From Gnetum montanum (taxonomy: Eukaryota > Streptophyta > Gnetopsida > Gnetales > Gnetaceae), in assembly GCA_015680685.1 (NCBI GenBank), contig MNCI01026333.1, positions 42,161-82,997 of the forward strand: a DNA stretch of 40,837 nt, read 5' to 3'. How positions within the stretch are numbered: the stretch's first letter is position 1; each line of letters begins with the position of its first letter. Shown in pieces: positions 1 to 9,949 of this stretch. Under the pieces are notes generated by a model. The model had not been told where the DNA came from. It saw only the letters and a list, made by a program, of their open reading frames with translations, and ran no database searches. The position numbers and the translations under genes are program-made.

Positions 1-62
1 CAGATCATGCGTACATGCTCATATTTGTATGGTTGAGCATAGGGGTACCTCGCCGCTCATCA
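1..62 (+). repeat. 3' end of a recurrent LTR family
   Basis: The stretch ending in TTGAGCATAGGGGTACCTCG and then GCTCATCA matches the ends of the LTR-like copies at 951-1802 and 38225-39090 (GGGCATAG..GGTACCTTGATGCTCATCA in the latter). Only the tail of this copy lies in the window, so its start and its parent element are unknown. Confidence 0.55.
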
Positions 63-950
63 ATAGTGATGCATGGAAACCCATATTTGATGGGTTCAAC
101 GTGTATAATCAAGAAGATATCTAAATGAAGGAGCTAAAAATTGAAGACATAATAGAATATATGAAGCTCACCAACCATTATTATGTAAACTTTCCAAAGT
201 TAACTACTAGAAAGTTCTAGTTAGAACTTGAAAATCTAGTAGGTAGCTCATACCTCTTATACAAGGTTGAATTTAATCCCCACAAAGAAACCAACAAAAG
301 CTAGAAATAACCACAAGGAAATATTTAAAGATTAGGGACTATTTGTAGAGAAATTTTCTAAGAAAATGATAGACCACAAGGAGCTACGAAACAAAGTGTG
401 AATATTTGACATTGAACGCATGTAATTCATAGCCTAGTTTTCCAATGCCAAGGAAATATTTTTTGCTTTTCCTTGTCCCTAAAATGTGCCATCATTGTGG
501 ATTCTACGTAAATCTTCCTAGATGATAAATGATCATAGGAGCAGGGAGAGGAAGTTGAAGGTACTATTATATTTCTTCTAGCTTCCAAAAGCAACTATAG
601 CTATAGCTAGAAAGCCAAGACCATTGCTAGCACCAAGGTAGGAGGTGTCCCAATCAAAAACTATAGGAAGCACCATATCCTAGCATCATTTAGAGCATCT
701 ATCTTGGGGTCATTCTTGTATATGTTGACTAATTCTAATTTTATAATGTATCTTAATTTCTTGAGTCTAATTGTAATAACACTCAAATAGTTTTAAATAT
801 CATGCAACACTAACGTTATAATCAATTAGTCAATCAATGAGTGAGTTTCATACCTTATCAATTTTGTAATCAACTTGATTCCATTTACGTTCACTTAGAG
901 ATGAGTTTTTAATTAGTTGTCAGGATATGGTGAACAATAAGTTTGTTGGC
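63..950. other. No recognisable gene; AT-rich decayed DNA
   Basis: All frames are closed. A plus-strand stretch near 484-500 reads KMCHHCG, like the first half of a CCHC zinc knuckle of a retroelement gag, but the rest of the knuckle is not present and the call is not supported. The location between two copies of the same LTR family suggests decayed retroelement sequence. Confidence 0.3.
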
Positions 951-1802
951 TGCATTGATGGGTATGTGTTAATGTAGCCTTATCAACACATATTCATTAA
1001 TACATCTTAAGATACATTTGTCCATATGCATTAGCACAGTCTCTATGTTTGTCTATATAAAGTGCATATCCACTACAATTATAGCACTATCTGGTCATTT
1101 CCTTAGATATAATCTTTTAATTTCATGTCATAGAAGTTAGAAATTTTCATTTAAGTACCTACAATGTGGATTAAAAGAAGTATGGAGTGTTTTATTTAAG
1201 TTCATGATCTACCTAGACATATTTTCCCAACAATAATTAAATCGAGCTTTATCCCATCCATTAGAGCATTTGGATTAGCATTTTAGCTTACTTCTTCATA
1301 ATTTACTTCAACTATTCATTTACTTTTCATGCATGTAGTTAAATACATTATTTGATCTCACGTAATCACTTGTTATGGGTACGACCAATTTTGAGCATAA
1401 ATGTATTACCACTTTGTAATACTAATAATAAATCACTTGATACATCCAATGGTGAACACTTGGTAATCCAATAGTATTAGTATATAATCAAGATTGTGTG
1501 GTTAATCGAGAACAAATGCTCCATGTTAGGTTAGATTAGATTTACTTTCTATATTTAGACTTGTAGGATTAATATTTTAATAGTTTAAATATTTTAATGA
1601 AAAAGGACAATCATACACCTTAGCCACACTTAACCATATAAGTGTAATCCGCACAAGTGTGATTGGGAAGATAATGATCAATATCTTAGTGCTTTATTAT
1701 CTAAGCCATCCATCTAGTCTTAAGTCCATTAAATTCAATCAAATTGTGTTTGAATACTTGTAATTCGTTTAGTTGGGCATAGGGTTACTTTGGCACTCAT
1801 CA
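951..1802 (+). repeat. LTR copy (family A), about 850 bp
   Basis: It starts TGCATTGATGGGTATGTG and ends TTGGCACTCATCA, and resembles the copies at 10449-11304 and 38225-39090 in order and spacing. Shared marks are a TATA box (TATATAAA at 1054-1061) about 100 bp from the start, a central 'cacttggtaa' block, a 'tgtgattgggaagataatgatca' type block near 1655, and the GGGCATAGGG..CTCATCA end. No coding sequence of a parent element is recognisable beside it, so it may be a solo LTR. Ends are estimated by comparing copies. Confidence 0.6.
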
Positions 1803-2870
1803 AAAAACCTTATAACAACTAAAGCAAACCAATATTCCATGATTTAGTAGAGAATAATTTAATGAAAGACTTCATAATAGTTAGTCATTACTTTATAATA
1901 ACTTTTAAATTAATGTTCACTAAGTGAAAGCTTGGTACAAAATGAGATGAGGATTCCAATGTTCTAGCAAAGAAAAACTTATTGCACTCAGTCAAAATTC
2001 TACAAAAACTCAATTAGAGGAGAAATTTAATCTTTCATCTTTTTCATTTTTATTTGAATTCAAGCAAGCTTAAATAAAATCATTAAGAGAAGATCCTCAT
2101 AATCAGCTATTCATAAATTGTTGAACCTCTTACCAAATGCTCCTTACCAATAAACATTACAAAAATAATGGTTTAATGATTGTGATCACAATGAAATTTA
2201 ATGTTATAGTCCTTGAGCATATGTAAGGTCATACTTCGATTTGAGATAGTATAGCTAACTAATATTCTAAGAGCTCAAAGTACATGTAGATTTTTTTTTA
2301 AATGGTAGCGGAGTTGGAAAAACATTTCTAAATTATTCCATTTTTTGTGTACAGATGCTTCATGATGGCATTCAAGTAAGAGACTATCTAGTTCTTAAAG
2401 GTAGAATTATCAAGCTTGGTCACTTCTAAAATATCAAAACTTAGGTCTCATTAATACTTAATAAAATATTTTCATTTCCAATATAATGTTAGTTATACTT
2501 TGTAAAGGTCTATAATAGATTGTTCATCATCTAATATTTAAAATGAAAAACTTGCTATCCAACATAATGTATTATTTAGATTACCATATATAGCACAGTT
2601 TAAGATAAATTTTCAATTGAAGCTTTAGATGACAAAATGTAATTTAGAAAAATATCATCTATATGTAGCTAAGCATTATTAATAATTATACTATTCAAAA
2701 TTTCAATGAGGTGTTTCCTCACGTATAAGACTCTTAATTTTAATGCAATAAGTTAGGTGTTCAATTCTGATCGGCAATATTGAATTATAAAATTATTGTT
2801 AGACAACATATTTGAATGCATATTTATATTACAATTATTTTGAGTACCAACCCCACCCCTTCAAACCCAA
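1803..2870. other. No recognisable gene
   Basis: AT-rich DNA with closed frames on both strands. I see no protein motif, RNA gene or clear repeat here. Confidence 0.4.
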
Positions 2871-3076
2871 AGTCATACTGTCAAAAGACATTTCCATTCT
2901 TAAATTTTGACATTTTAACTCCGCTCGCACTTTAAAAAAACGAGTCCGTGACTAAGTAATGTTTTTTCATACAGGCTGACTAAAGGCTGTTCTCACCGTC
3001 AACTTGTTTCTCTCCCACTTGGAGAATCCTTTTTCATACACACACAGGAGTTAGACTTGAACTCTGTCATTTTTCG

Positions 3077-3110
3077 GGTCAAAATTCTCGATTTTGACTG
3101 GTCTATAAAA
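3077..3110 (+). promoter_or_regulatory. Paired W-box inverted repeat plus TATA-like box
   Basis: GTCAAAAT (3078-3085) and ATTTTGAC (3091-3098) form a perfect 8-bp inverted repeat with a 5-nt spacer. With flanking bases it holds a minus-strand W-box (GGTCAA, 3077-3082) and a plus-strand W-box (TTGACT, 3094-3099). TATAAAA follows at 3104-3110, 215 bp before the ATG at 3325. Further TTGAC cores lie at 2880-2884 (minus), 2907-2911, 2998-3002 (minus) and 3175-3179. W-boxes bind WRKY factors, which drive defence-induced transcription, so WRKY control of the downstream peptide gene is inferred. The transcription start is not known. Confidence 0.5.
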
Positions 3111-3324
3111 CGACCTTTGCTTTGAACAAGTTTTTCTCTCCTATGTTCTTCCATGACTTGGAATGGTCCTTTTGTTGACAAATGTACCTTGAAGTTGGAA
3201 CTTAAGCATCCGCGAAACAGCCAGTAACATGCATCAATGATCAATCTACAGTTTCCAGTTCGTTCTCAATCCGCTCTACAAATTGAATCCAAGTCTAAGA
3301 AAGTTGTGAGCAGTTCGAAGCAAA

Positions 3325-3698
3325 ATGGCACATAGCAGAATGATGGTGGGTGTTAACAAAGTGGCTGTTTGCCTAATATTCCTTCTGCTGCTGCTGCTAT
3401 TTTTGAACGTTGCTGAGGCTGGAAGTCCTGTGAGTTCTAAGCATTATGCCAACGTTAATATTGATTTCATGTACTATTTTGATGAAGCAGGTCTCTATAG
3501 CAATACCCACCACAATTTTGTTTCTGAATTTTTGTTGTTTCTGGGTCACAGGAAATGGCAGAAGCCAGAGGCATGAGATTGAGTAGCAAGAGAGTTTCGC
3601 TGAAAATAGGAATCCCATCGCTACCATCTGGTCCAAACTGCAATATACCGGCAACAGCGAGCTTTTCCAGTCGGTGCCCTCCGGCCAAAACACCATAA
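3325..3698 (+). CDS. Secreted cysteine peptide precursor, CTNIP/SCREW-like phytocytokine (2 exons)
   Basis: Exon 1 is 3325-3429 and exon 2 is 3552-3698, joined in phase 0 across a 122-bp intron with GTGAGT donor and a pyrimidine-rich TTTCTGGGTCACAG acceptor. The spliced product is 83 residues. Residues 1-32 form a signal peptide: basic N-region, Leu-rich core at 13-29, and AxA cleavage motif AEA at 30-32. A variable basic propeptide follows with a Lys48-Arg49 pair. The C-terminus holds two cysteines (C65, C77) in GPNCNIPATASFSSRCPP and ends AKTP. Short length, signal peptide, C-terminal two-Cys core and the C-N-I-P string resemble the CTNIP/SCREW peptides, which the receptor kinase HSL3/NUT perceives and which act in immunity and water-loss control. 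That family match is from memory, not alignment. The exons are much richer in GC than their surroundings and have no premature stop, as expected of a live gene. If the intron is retained, translation runs on to a stop at 3574-3576 and loses the two-Cys core. Alternatives: another secreted cysteine-containing signalling peptide. Confidence 0.62.
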
Positions 3699-4619
3699 AT
3701 AGTGCCATAGAAAGCTTAAAATTATCCATAATTTTTAAGAAAATCCGCTTGCTGAAGAAGTTTTCTTTGGGAGAGATGTAGCTGCTTCTTTTCTACACTA
3801 ATAACTCATGCCTGATATGGGATTTCAGATGTTCTGCTTTTCTATAAGTGTTTTAAAATTTCTATTCCAATCATCTATTACATTATCAGTGTGAGGTACG
3901 CGGATGGTAATGTATTGGCGCATGTATATTAATTTACTAAAACGAAGTTCTTGATAATATTCTTGCTCTTTTATTATAGGTTGCATTCTCTAAAACTAAT
4001 CATTTGATCCTTATTCTAAAAGGACTACTCATTCTTGCTCCCCAAAAGAACAGGTCTCGTATGTAGGAAAATACTTCTTGTGTTCAATTTTCACCGTAAA
4101 GAAACTCATTTGGTCCATATGCCGATGAACACTGTCAAGGGGAAGATTCTTATCACTAAACTATGAATTTTAATAGATGCAAACAATGATATAAAGTTGC
4201 TTAGCGATTAATTTTATTTTTAAAACATAATTATTACTTTTAATATTTTTCGGAGCAAGATTTCTTTGGGAATCTAGCAGTATATTTTTATTTATAATAT
4301 TTTCATTGCCATTCAACCTAATTTTTTGTAACTACTATCAATACTCAGAATTTGCCGAATCAGGATTCTTAATATTCCATGCTACTGCTGATGTGAATCA
4401 CTTGTAAAGCATAGTTTTATCGATATTTCTAAGATTTTCCACGTGGATTTCCACAGATCACTGCATTTATCTCGTTAATTGTGGCTTAAAACAGGAGGAA
4501 AAAAAATACTTTTTCAACAAAATACAGTATATACTGCAAGTTGGTTGGGATCATGGGGTGGAGTACCCGAAATGATTATTAGAGTTAAAGAGCACTACAA
4601 TGTAATTTTGAATAGCAAT
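3699..4619. other. 3' flank of the peptide gene; no other gene seen
   Basis: This holds the presumed 3' UTR and intergenic DNA. No clear canonical AATAAA lies just after the stop, which is common for plant genes. Short open frames near 4479-4679 run into the tandem repeat below and show no domain. Confidence 0.4.
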
Positions 4620-4900
4620 GTTGATGGGAAGAAAAACGTAATGCGAGTGGAATGGATCAAGTGGTTGATAATTCTGTGATGGTCAAACACGTTCCAACTC
4701 TTTCTCGGATCCAGTTGATGGGAAAAAAACGTAATGCAAGTGGAATGGATCAAGTGGTTGATAAATCTGTGATGGTCAAACACGTTCCAACTCTTTGTCG
4801 GATCCCGTTGATGGGAAGAATAACGTAATCAAAGTGGAATGGATCAAGTGGTTGATAATTCTGTGATGGTCAAACACGTTCCAACTCTTTGTCGGATCCA
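4620..4900 (+). repeat. Minisatellite: three 93-94 bp tandem units
   Basis: Units at 4620-4713, 4714-4806 and 4807-4900 each begin GTTGATGGGAA and end GTCGGATCC (or CTCGGATCC). They differ by a few substitutions and one-base indels, so they are recent relative to the nearby elements. Units 1 and 2 are in frame with each other (93 bp between equivalent ATGs) and would read MDQVVDNSVMVKHVPTL, but unit 3 shifts frame by one base. I treat it as non-coding. Confidence 0.9.
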
Positions 4901-4934
4901 GTTGCCTTTTCGGAAACACCAACCGAGTGATTTT

Positions 4935-5006
4935 GCCAATGCTTTGACTGAAAGCAAACAAAAGTCCATTGCCAATGGTTTGACAGAAACCAAACAAAAA
5001 TCCATC
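4935..5006 (+). repeat. Two 36-bp tandem units
   Basis: 4935-4970 and 4971-5006 both follow the pattern GCCAATG.TTTGAC.GAAA, then CAAACAAAA.TCCAT. This second short tandem duplication starts 34 bp after the 94-bp array. Each unit contains a TTTGAC core. No coding role is evident. Confidence 0.85.
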
Positions 5007-6679
5007 AGTCTTTTTAACCAGATAAACTTGAGCTTCGTAATTTTTGGGTAAAAACTTTACGTAACAAACCTTAGACAGAAGGCTTCTTAAAGCCTATTAG
5101 GACAGCAGAGTGCCATATCTTTTTTGACTCTTCGAAGTATTGTCAAATTGCGGTATCTAGAAAGGACGATTATTACTACTTGCAAGATTAAAAAATTACA
5201 AGGATTTAATACGAAACGCACCTGCAAAAGGAAAAACATCGTGAAGAAACAACCTTCAATGTACCTGGAAGGTAAAAAGAAATCTAAAAAGTAACTTTGA
5301 TGTAGAGTAAAAGATTTCAACTTTAATTTTCAAAATATTCTATCCAAAATCATTCTCTTTAATTTAAATTAACTTATATCATTTGGTATCTTTATTTCAT
5401 CCATGGGAAAAGATTTGAAGATGAGTGGGTATGATGAATGAAGCCATTCAACTAGTATTATTGTAAAATTAAGAAAAAAAAAAAAAATGAAAGCCGGGTG
5501 TGCCAATGGGGGTTAAACACATGAACTCTTCTACAAATTTAGTTTAAGTTTTGTGTTTTCTATATTTCTAAGCCGAACTCATTCTTTTAATGATCACTTA
5601 GAAGTTCAATCCTTATTTTTCTAAAACTAAAATTATACTTGTAGATACGAGTGGAACCAAAATAGTGGAAAAGATAGTATTTTCCATCTATCTCAATGAA
5701 AGTCTCATTATGGGTTAGAGGTAAAGTTTAAGAGGATGTTTCTATAAGCTATAAAGAAGAAACAAGTTCAAAAATTTACTAAAATAAATTGAAGTTTCAT
5801 TTTCCTATATTTGTTACTAGAATTCTTCTTTGAGGATTATGGCTTGGAACTTCAATGCTCATCCATGAAAGAGTGAAAGCCTAACTTTTTCAAATGATTA
5901 CATCTAGTTTTGAACCCACATCTTAAACTTAAGAAACAAGTACCTTACTATTACTCTAAATAAGTATTGGTATAATTAATAAGTAATAAAGACCATTACT
6001 CTTTCTTAGTAAATATTGTTATAATTATTTTCCATTTATAATATGCTATGATTGTAAAGTGTAATTTATATAAACTAGACTAGATATGTGTGTAGTAGCA
6101 CATGACAATTGTGAATGAGTATTTCAATATAATTTTACCACAACTATATTAAATATAATTTTTCTCATATGTAAATTATAATATTTTTTTAAATAATACA
6201 TTCTATTACTTAACTCCATTATTTTTTTCATTCATAAGGTTGAATTTCAATAAAGATAACATATCTGTGACTAATATATGGAGACTATTTTCTCAATGTT
6301 CTACTTTTATTGTAGTTGCTTCTTAGTTATGAAGTAATATTATTAACATAATGTTTATTCCTACTAAAAATTAATCATTTAATTATTCAAGTATACCTAT
6401 GTATGATAGATTTTAATGAGTTATACTAAAATGTAAAACTCCAACTAAAAATACCCTTTAAATATATTAAATAGTAGAAATGTTTACTAGTTTTGAAAAC
6501 ATCTTTAAGAAAATTACCAAGTGTTCTAGTAACATTTGAAAAAAATCAACCAAATTTCTGATTATAATATTTCACTTATGCCCAATATGTTAAAATGTAG
6601 CACATTGTAGGAAATGTGGTATTCATCTTCAATACTAGTAGTATTGCAAAATCAATAATTTTTTTCCATAAGGAATTTC
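5007..6679. other. AT-rich stretch without recognisable gene
   Basis: No conserved protein motif was found in any frame. It includes a poly-A run near 5473-5486. The 3' LTR of the minus-strand Gypsy element would be expected toward the right end, but I could not match it to the putative 5' LTR at 12428-13320. Confidence 0.4.
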
Positions 6680-6793
6680 AATCATCTATTAATTTTAAAT
6701 CTCACATCATAAGATTTCATTTGTGATTTACTAATNGAATCATCTACTAATTTTAAATCTCACATCATAAAATTTCATTTGTGATTTACTAAT
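6680..6793. repeat. Direct duplication around a single N
   Basis: The 56 bp at 6680-6735 are repeated at 6738-6793 with two mismatches, separated by one N (6736) and one base. An N exactly between two near-identical copies points to two contig ends that overlap but were not merged, not to a biological duplication. Confidence 0.8.
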
Positions 6794-6891
6794 TATACAT
6801 TGCAAATATGGGTAATAATAGCAATTAAGTAGTTCATTTTTTTGTTACAATTTCCTTGATACTATTCAAATAAAAATGTTTCTTTTCTTCT

Positions 6892-7083
6892 CTATTTTTC
6901 TACATATATGGCCTCTTCATCGACTAGTCCATTATTGTACAAAAGATATGAAATATTCAACATAAAAGGCATACCATCATCTTTTGGTAAATTAATTTCA
7001 AAAGAATTATCATTAATCTTAACCTTAATTTTGAATGGCACCATCTTCTTGTATTTTAAGTTGGAGAAGTTGGCACCTCTCAA
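6892..7083 (-). pseudogene. Gypsy integrase C-terminal/tether region
   Basis: The translation holds NLKYKKMVPFKIKVKINDNS followed by FEINLP, which fits the conserved 'KY..YGPFKI..KINDNAY.LDLP' stretch after the integrase core of plant Ty3/Gypsy elements. In the family this region links the integrase to a chromatin-binding tail. It continues from the integrase at 7085-7990 in a shifted frame. It is a fragment, with stops on both sides. Confidence 0.65.
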
Positions 7084-7084
7084 C

Positions 7085-7990
7085 TACTTCTTCTTCAAGT
7101 GCATCCAAACTAAGTTATCGATAGCAAAATTTGATTTCTATTTACACTCATTTCTTTTGATGAATCTCTCTTCAACCTTATTCTGAAGATTTGATTTTAC
7201 TTATACATGGAGATCCCTCAACTCTTACAAAAAATTAGTAGTAAGTTGAGCCTCACCATCAAAGCTCTTCAAAGTGCTTACCATCATAGGAAAAAAATCA
7301 TAATTCACCTCAAATGGGCTTTTGTGAATGGCAACATGAAAAACGTTATTGTATAAAAGCTTAGCATGGCACAACAAGCTTTCCTAGCTATTAGGCTATC
7401 CATTAAACAAATATCTTAATATATTCAGCAATGATTTATTCGCCATCTCCATTTGACCATCAAATTATGGGTGATATCCACTACAAAAATTCAATTTTTT
7501 CCTAAACTTTTCCAACAAAACATTCAAAAATAACTTGTAAACTTGAAGTCTCTATCAATAACAATATTCAAAGGAATTTCATGCAACTTTGCAATATTGT
7601 ACAAAAATAAATTTGCCACATGAGAAGTGTTACTAATCTTTCTACATGGGATGAAGTATACCATCTTGGATAACCTATCGACAACAAAAGAAATTAATCG
7701 TTCCCACTCTTGATTTTTTGAATACCACTTACAAAATCCATAGACACACTTTCCCATGGACCCTTGGGAATTAGCAATGGCATTTAATTTCCATCTACTT
7801 CTTTACCTTTGAACTTCTTACAAGTTAAAACTCCACAAATTTTGAAACTTTAGTTGCTATACAATGCCAAAAATAGTGTATACCCATAAGTTCCAATATT
7901 TTATCCCTACTCATATAACATTTCACGATACTACAATGCTTCTCAAAAATAATCTTTTTTCTAAAATCATAATTAGGAACAAATACCTTT
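7085..7990 (-). pseudogene. Gypsy integrase (zinc-binding and DDE core), broken
   Basis: Minus-strand frames give, in order, an N-terminal zinc-binding remnant (KVSKFVEF near 7830), PKGPWESVSMDFV near 7745 spanning a frameshift, FVVDRLSKMVYFIPCRKISN with HVANLFL, and IVIDRDFKF where IVSDRDTKF is usual. These are followed by YHPQFDGQMEMAN and HKSPFEVNY near 7470-7300. They are the conserved blocks of the Ty3/Gypsy integrase that joins the element's DNA to the host chromosome. At least two frameshifts and several TAG stops separate them, so no full protein is made. Confidence 0.78.
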
Positions 7991-8301
7991 CCATTTTTAA
8001 CTAACAGTTCATCTTAAATATGATATTGCCTCTAATGGTCTATCCTACTCAATAATGGCTCTTTTATGCTCCTCGAAACCTACCCAAAATTAGCATCATG
8101 CTCTTACAAATTAGTAAAATCATCCATACCTTTTAAATGAGGTACACTAAAATTCATTACATGCACCTTGGAAAATGCATCAACTACCACAATGGATTTC
8201 CCAATTTTGTGTTTCAACATATTACTAAACTCCTATAATTGTGCAACTAACTTCATGTGCTTTATATTGAAATCTTTTGAAATTTTAGAAATTGTAGTGT
8301 T

Positions 8302-8565
8302 TTATGATCTATCATCAAAGTAAAGTCCTTGGGAAACAAGTAATTCCTCCAATGCTTGATTTCCTGAAGGATAGTGTACAAATATACACCTATAGAAACT
8401 TGCTAAACTAAGGAATGATCTTCCCTCCTCAATATTCTTAGGATTTGGCCAATCCCTAATCGCTTTCACCTTGGTATCTTTCATCCAAATTTGATTTTTA
8501 GAAATCACATACCTAAAATATATGATTTTTCTTTTAAATAAATTACTTTTCTTCATATTGATCAC
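8302..8565 (-). pseudogene. Gypsy RT thumb/RNase H junction fragment
   Basis: The open stretch contains FRYVISKNQIWMKDTKVKAI followed by RDWPNPKNIEEGRSFL. This fits the region after the RT palm in Ty3/Gypsy pol ('GHVIS..G...D..KI.AI..WP.P.....RSFLGL..YYR.F'). Here RSFLSLASFYRCIF closes the match. RNase H motifs further on (8300-8000) are too decayed to outline. Confidence 0.72.
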
Positions 8566-8639
8566 TAGATATGCCTCTTGTAATTAAAGACACACTATCT
8601 ACAAGTGATCCAAGCACTCTTTCTCATTAGAGGTATACA

Positions 8640-9249
8640 TCAGAATATCATAAAAATGATGATACAACACTTACTAGTTAACTTGTTCAATACATTATGC
8701 ATTAACATCATGAATGTAGTAGGTGCATTCATGGGTCCAAATGGCATCACCAATAACTTAAGAAATCCATGTAGTGTCTTAAAAGTTGTCTTCCATTCAT
8801 CACCAAGCTTCATTCTTATTTGATAGTAACTACTCTTCAAATAAATTTTGCTAAAAATGTCTACATTGATAAGGAAATAAAGGATATCATCCATCACTTG
8901 GAATAGGAATCTTTTACCTCACTCTTATCCTATTCAAAATTCTCAAATCAATGTAGATCCTTCATTAATCATTGTCCTTCTTTGGAAATAGCACCCCTGG
9001 AATTGCACAAGGTGAAATGAATTCCCTCACAGAGCCATTTATAAGCAACTCTTCTACTTGCCTTTGTAATTCTGCTATATGATTTGGTACAATATAGTAA
9101 GCTCTCTTATTTGGAATGGTAGCAGTAGGGATGAAGTCAATATGAAGTTGTAAATTCTTTATTGGTGGTAGTCCATCTAATTCCCCCTTGAACATGATGG
9201 GAAATTTATTGTTTAATTCTAACACACTTATTAGAAGTTTAACTTGCAC
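8640..9249 (-). pseudogene. Gypsy reverse transcriptase, fingers and palm, broken
   Basis: Segment 9249-8965 shows the RT approach region: FKGELDGLPP, AELQRQVEELLINGSVREFI and SPCAIPGVLFPKKDND. Segment 8897-8640 shows FSKIYLKSSYYQIRMKLGDE, WKTTFKTLHGF and VMPFGPMNAPTTF. In plant Ty3/Gypsy RT these are the 'FSKIDLRSGYHQIR..', 'KTAF.T..G.YE' and 'MPFGLTNAPATF' blocks. The first catalytic Asp of the KIDL block is Tyr here, and the YLDD box that should follow NVLNKL is lost. The enzyme copies element RNA to DNA in family members; this copy is dead. Confidence 0.85.
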
Positions 9250-9949
9250 ATCATCATGGTTAGAAGAAACTATTGATAGAACGAATCAGAAACCTATTTC
9301 ATCATGTTTCTTAATGCATTTGTTCTCTCCTAAAATGATTAATGAAGTATTAAGTAAGCTTTTTTGCCTTGCTTATTTAGCCATCATGAAAATCAACTCA
9401 TGGATTCTATTAGTTCTAGCTACACTCCATACATTTCTTGCTTCATCAAACTAAGAACCATTATTAAAATTGTAAGGGCTATCAAGAATTAGATCAACAC
9501 AATGTATTAAAAGGACATCATACTTCACAACATCATGAAAAATCCTAATTTTAAATTTCAAAGGACATTATTTCCTCACCTCTTATGAGAAATCTCTAGC
9601 CAACCACTACATCTTATAGGGTATAGTATGAGGATTAGTTACCAAACCTAATCTAGCAACAAACATAAAATAAATTACATTTTCTTGGGATCCTATTTCA
9701 CTTAAAATATTAATCCATTCCCTACTAAACAAACATCTAGATCAAATTTAAAATAACAATTTTTAGCAAGAGGGTCTACTCTATTTACATTCCCCATGAA
9801 TGCACAAGAATTTAATTTAGAAAATTTTTTAATATTGGGAGCATTATAATTACCTCTTTAAAGACCTTGGTTAGATATCTCCTCTACTTTCATGATTTCT
9901 ACATCATTGCTCTCAATTACCTTGAGAAGTGGAAATTTCCATTTCTTAT

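Noticed and set aside
484-505. CHHCG string as a gag zinc knuckle
   Set aside because: The second half (His and final Cys) is absent and no gag-like frame surrounds it.
2999-3244. Minus-strand 81-codon frame upstream of the peptide gene
   Set aside because: It overlaps the putative promoter and 5' UTR, shows no domain, and looks like a chance frame.
3397-3729. Minus-strand frames of 110 and 73 codons opposite the peptide gene
   Set aside because: They are antisense shadows of the two exons and intron. They lack any motif, and the plus-strand gene explains the open sequence.
4479-5051. Open frames over the 94-bp and 36-bp arrays as a repeat protein
   Set aside because: The third unit shifts frame by one base, stops occur within the array, and both strands are equally open. 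A minisatellite explains it better.
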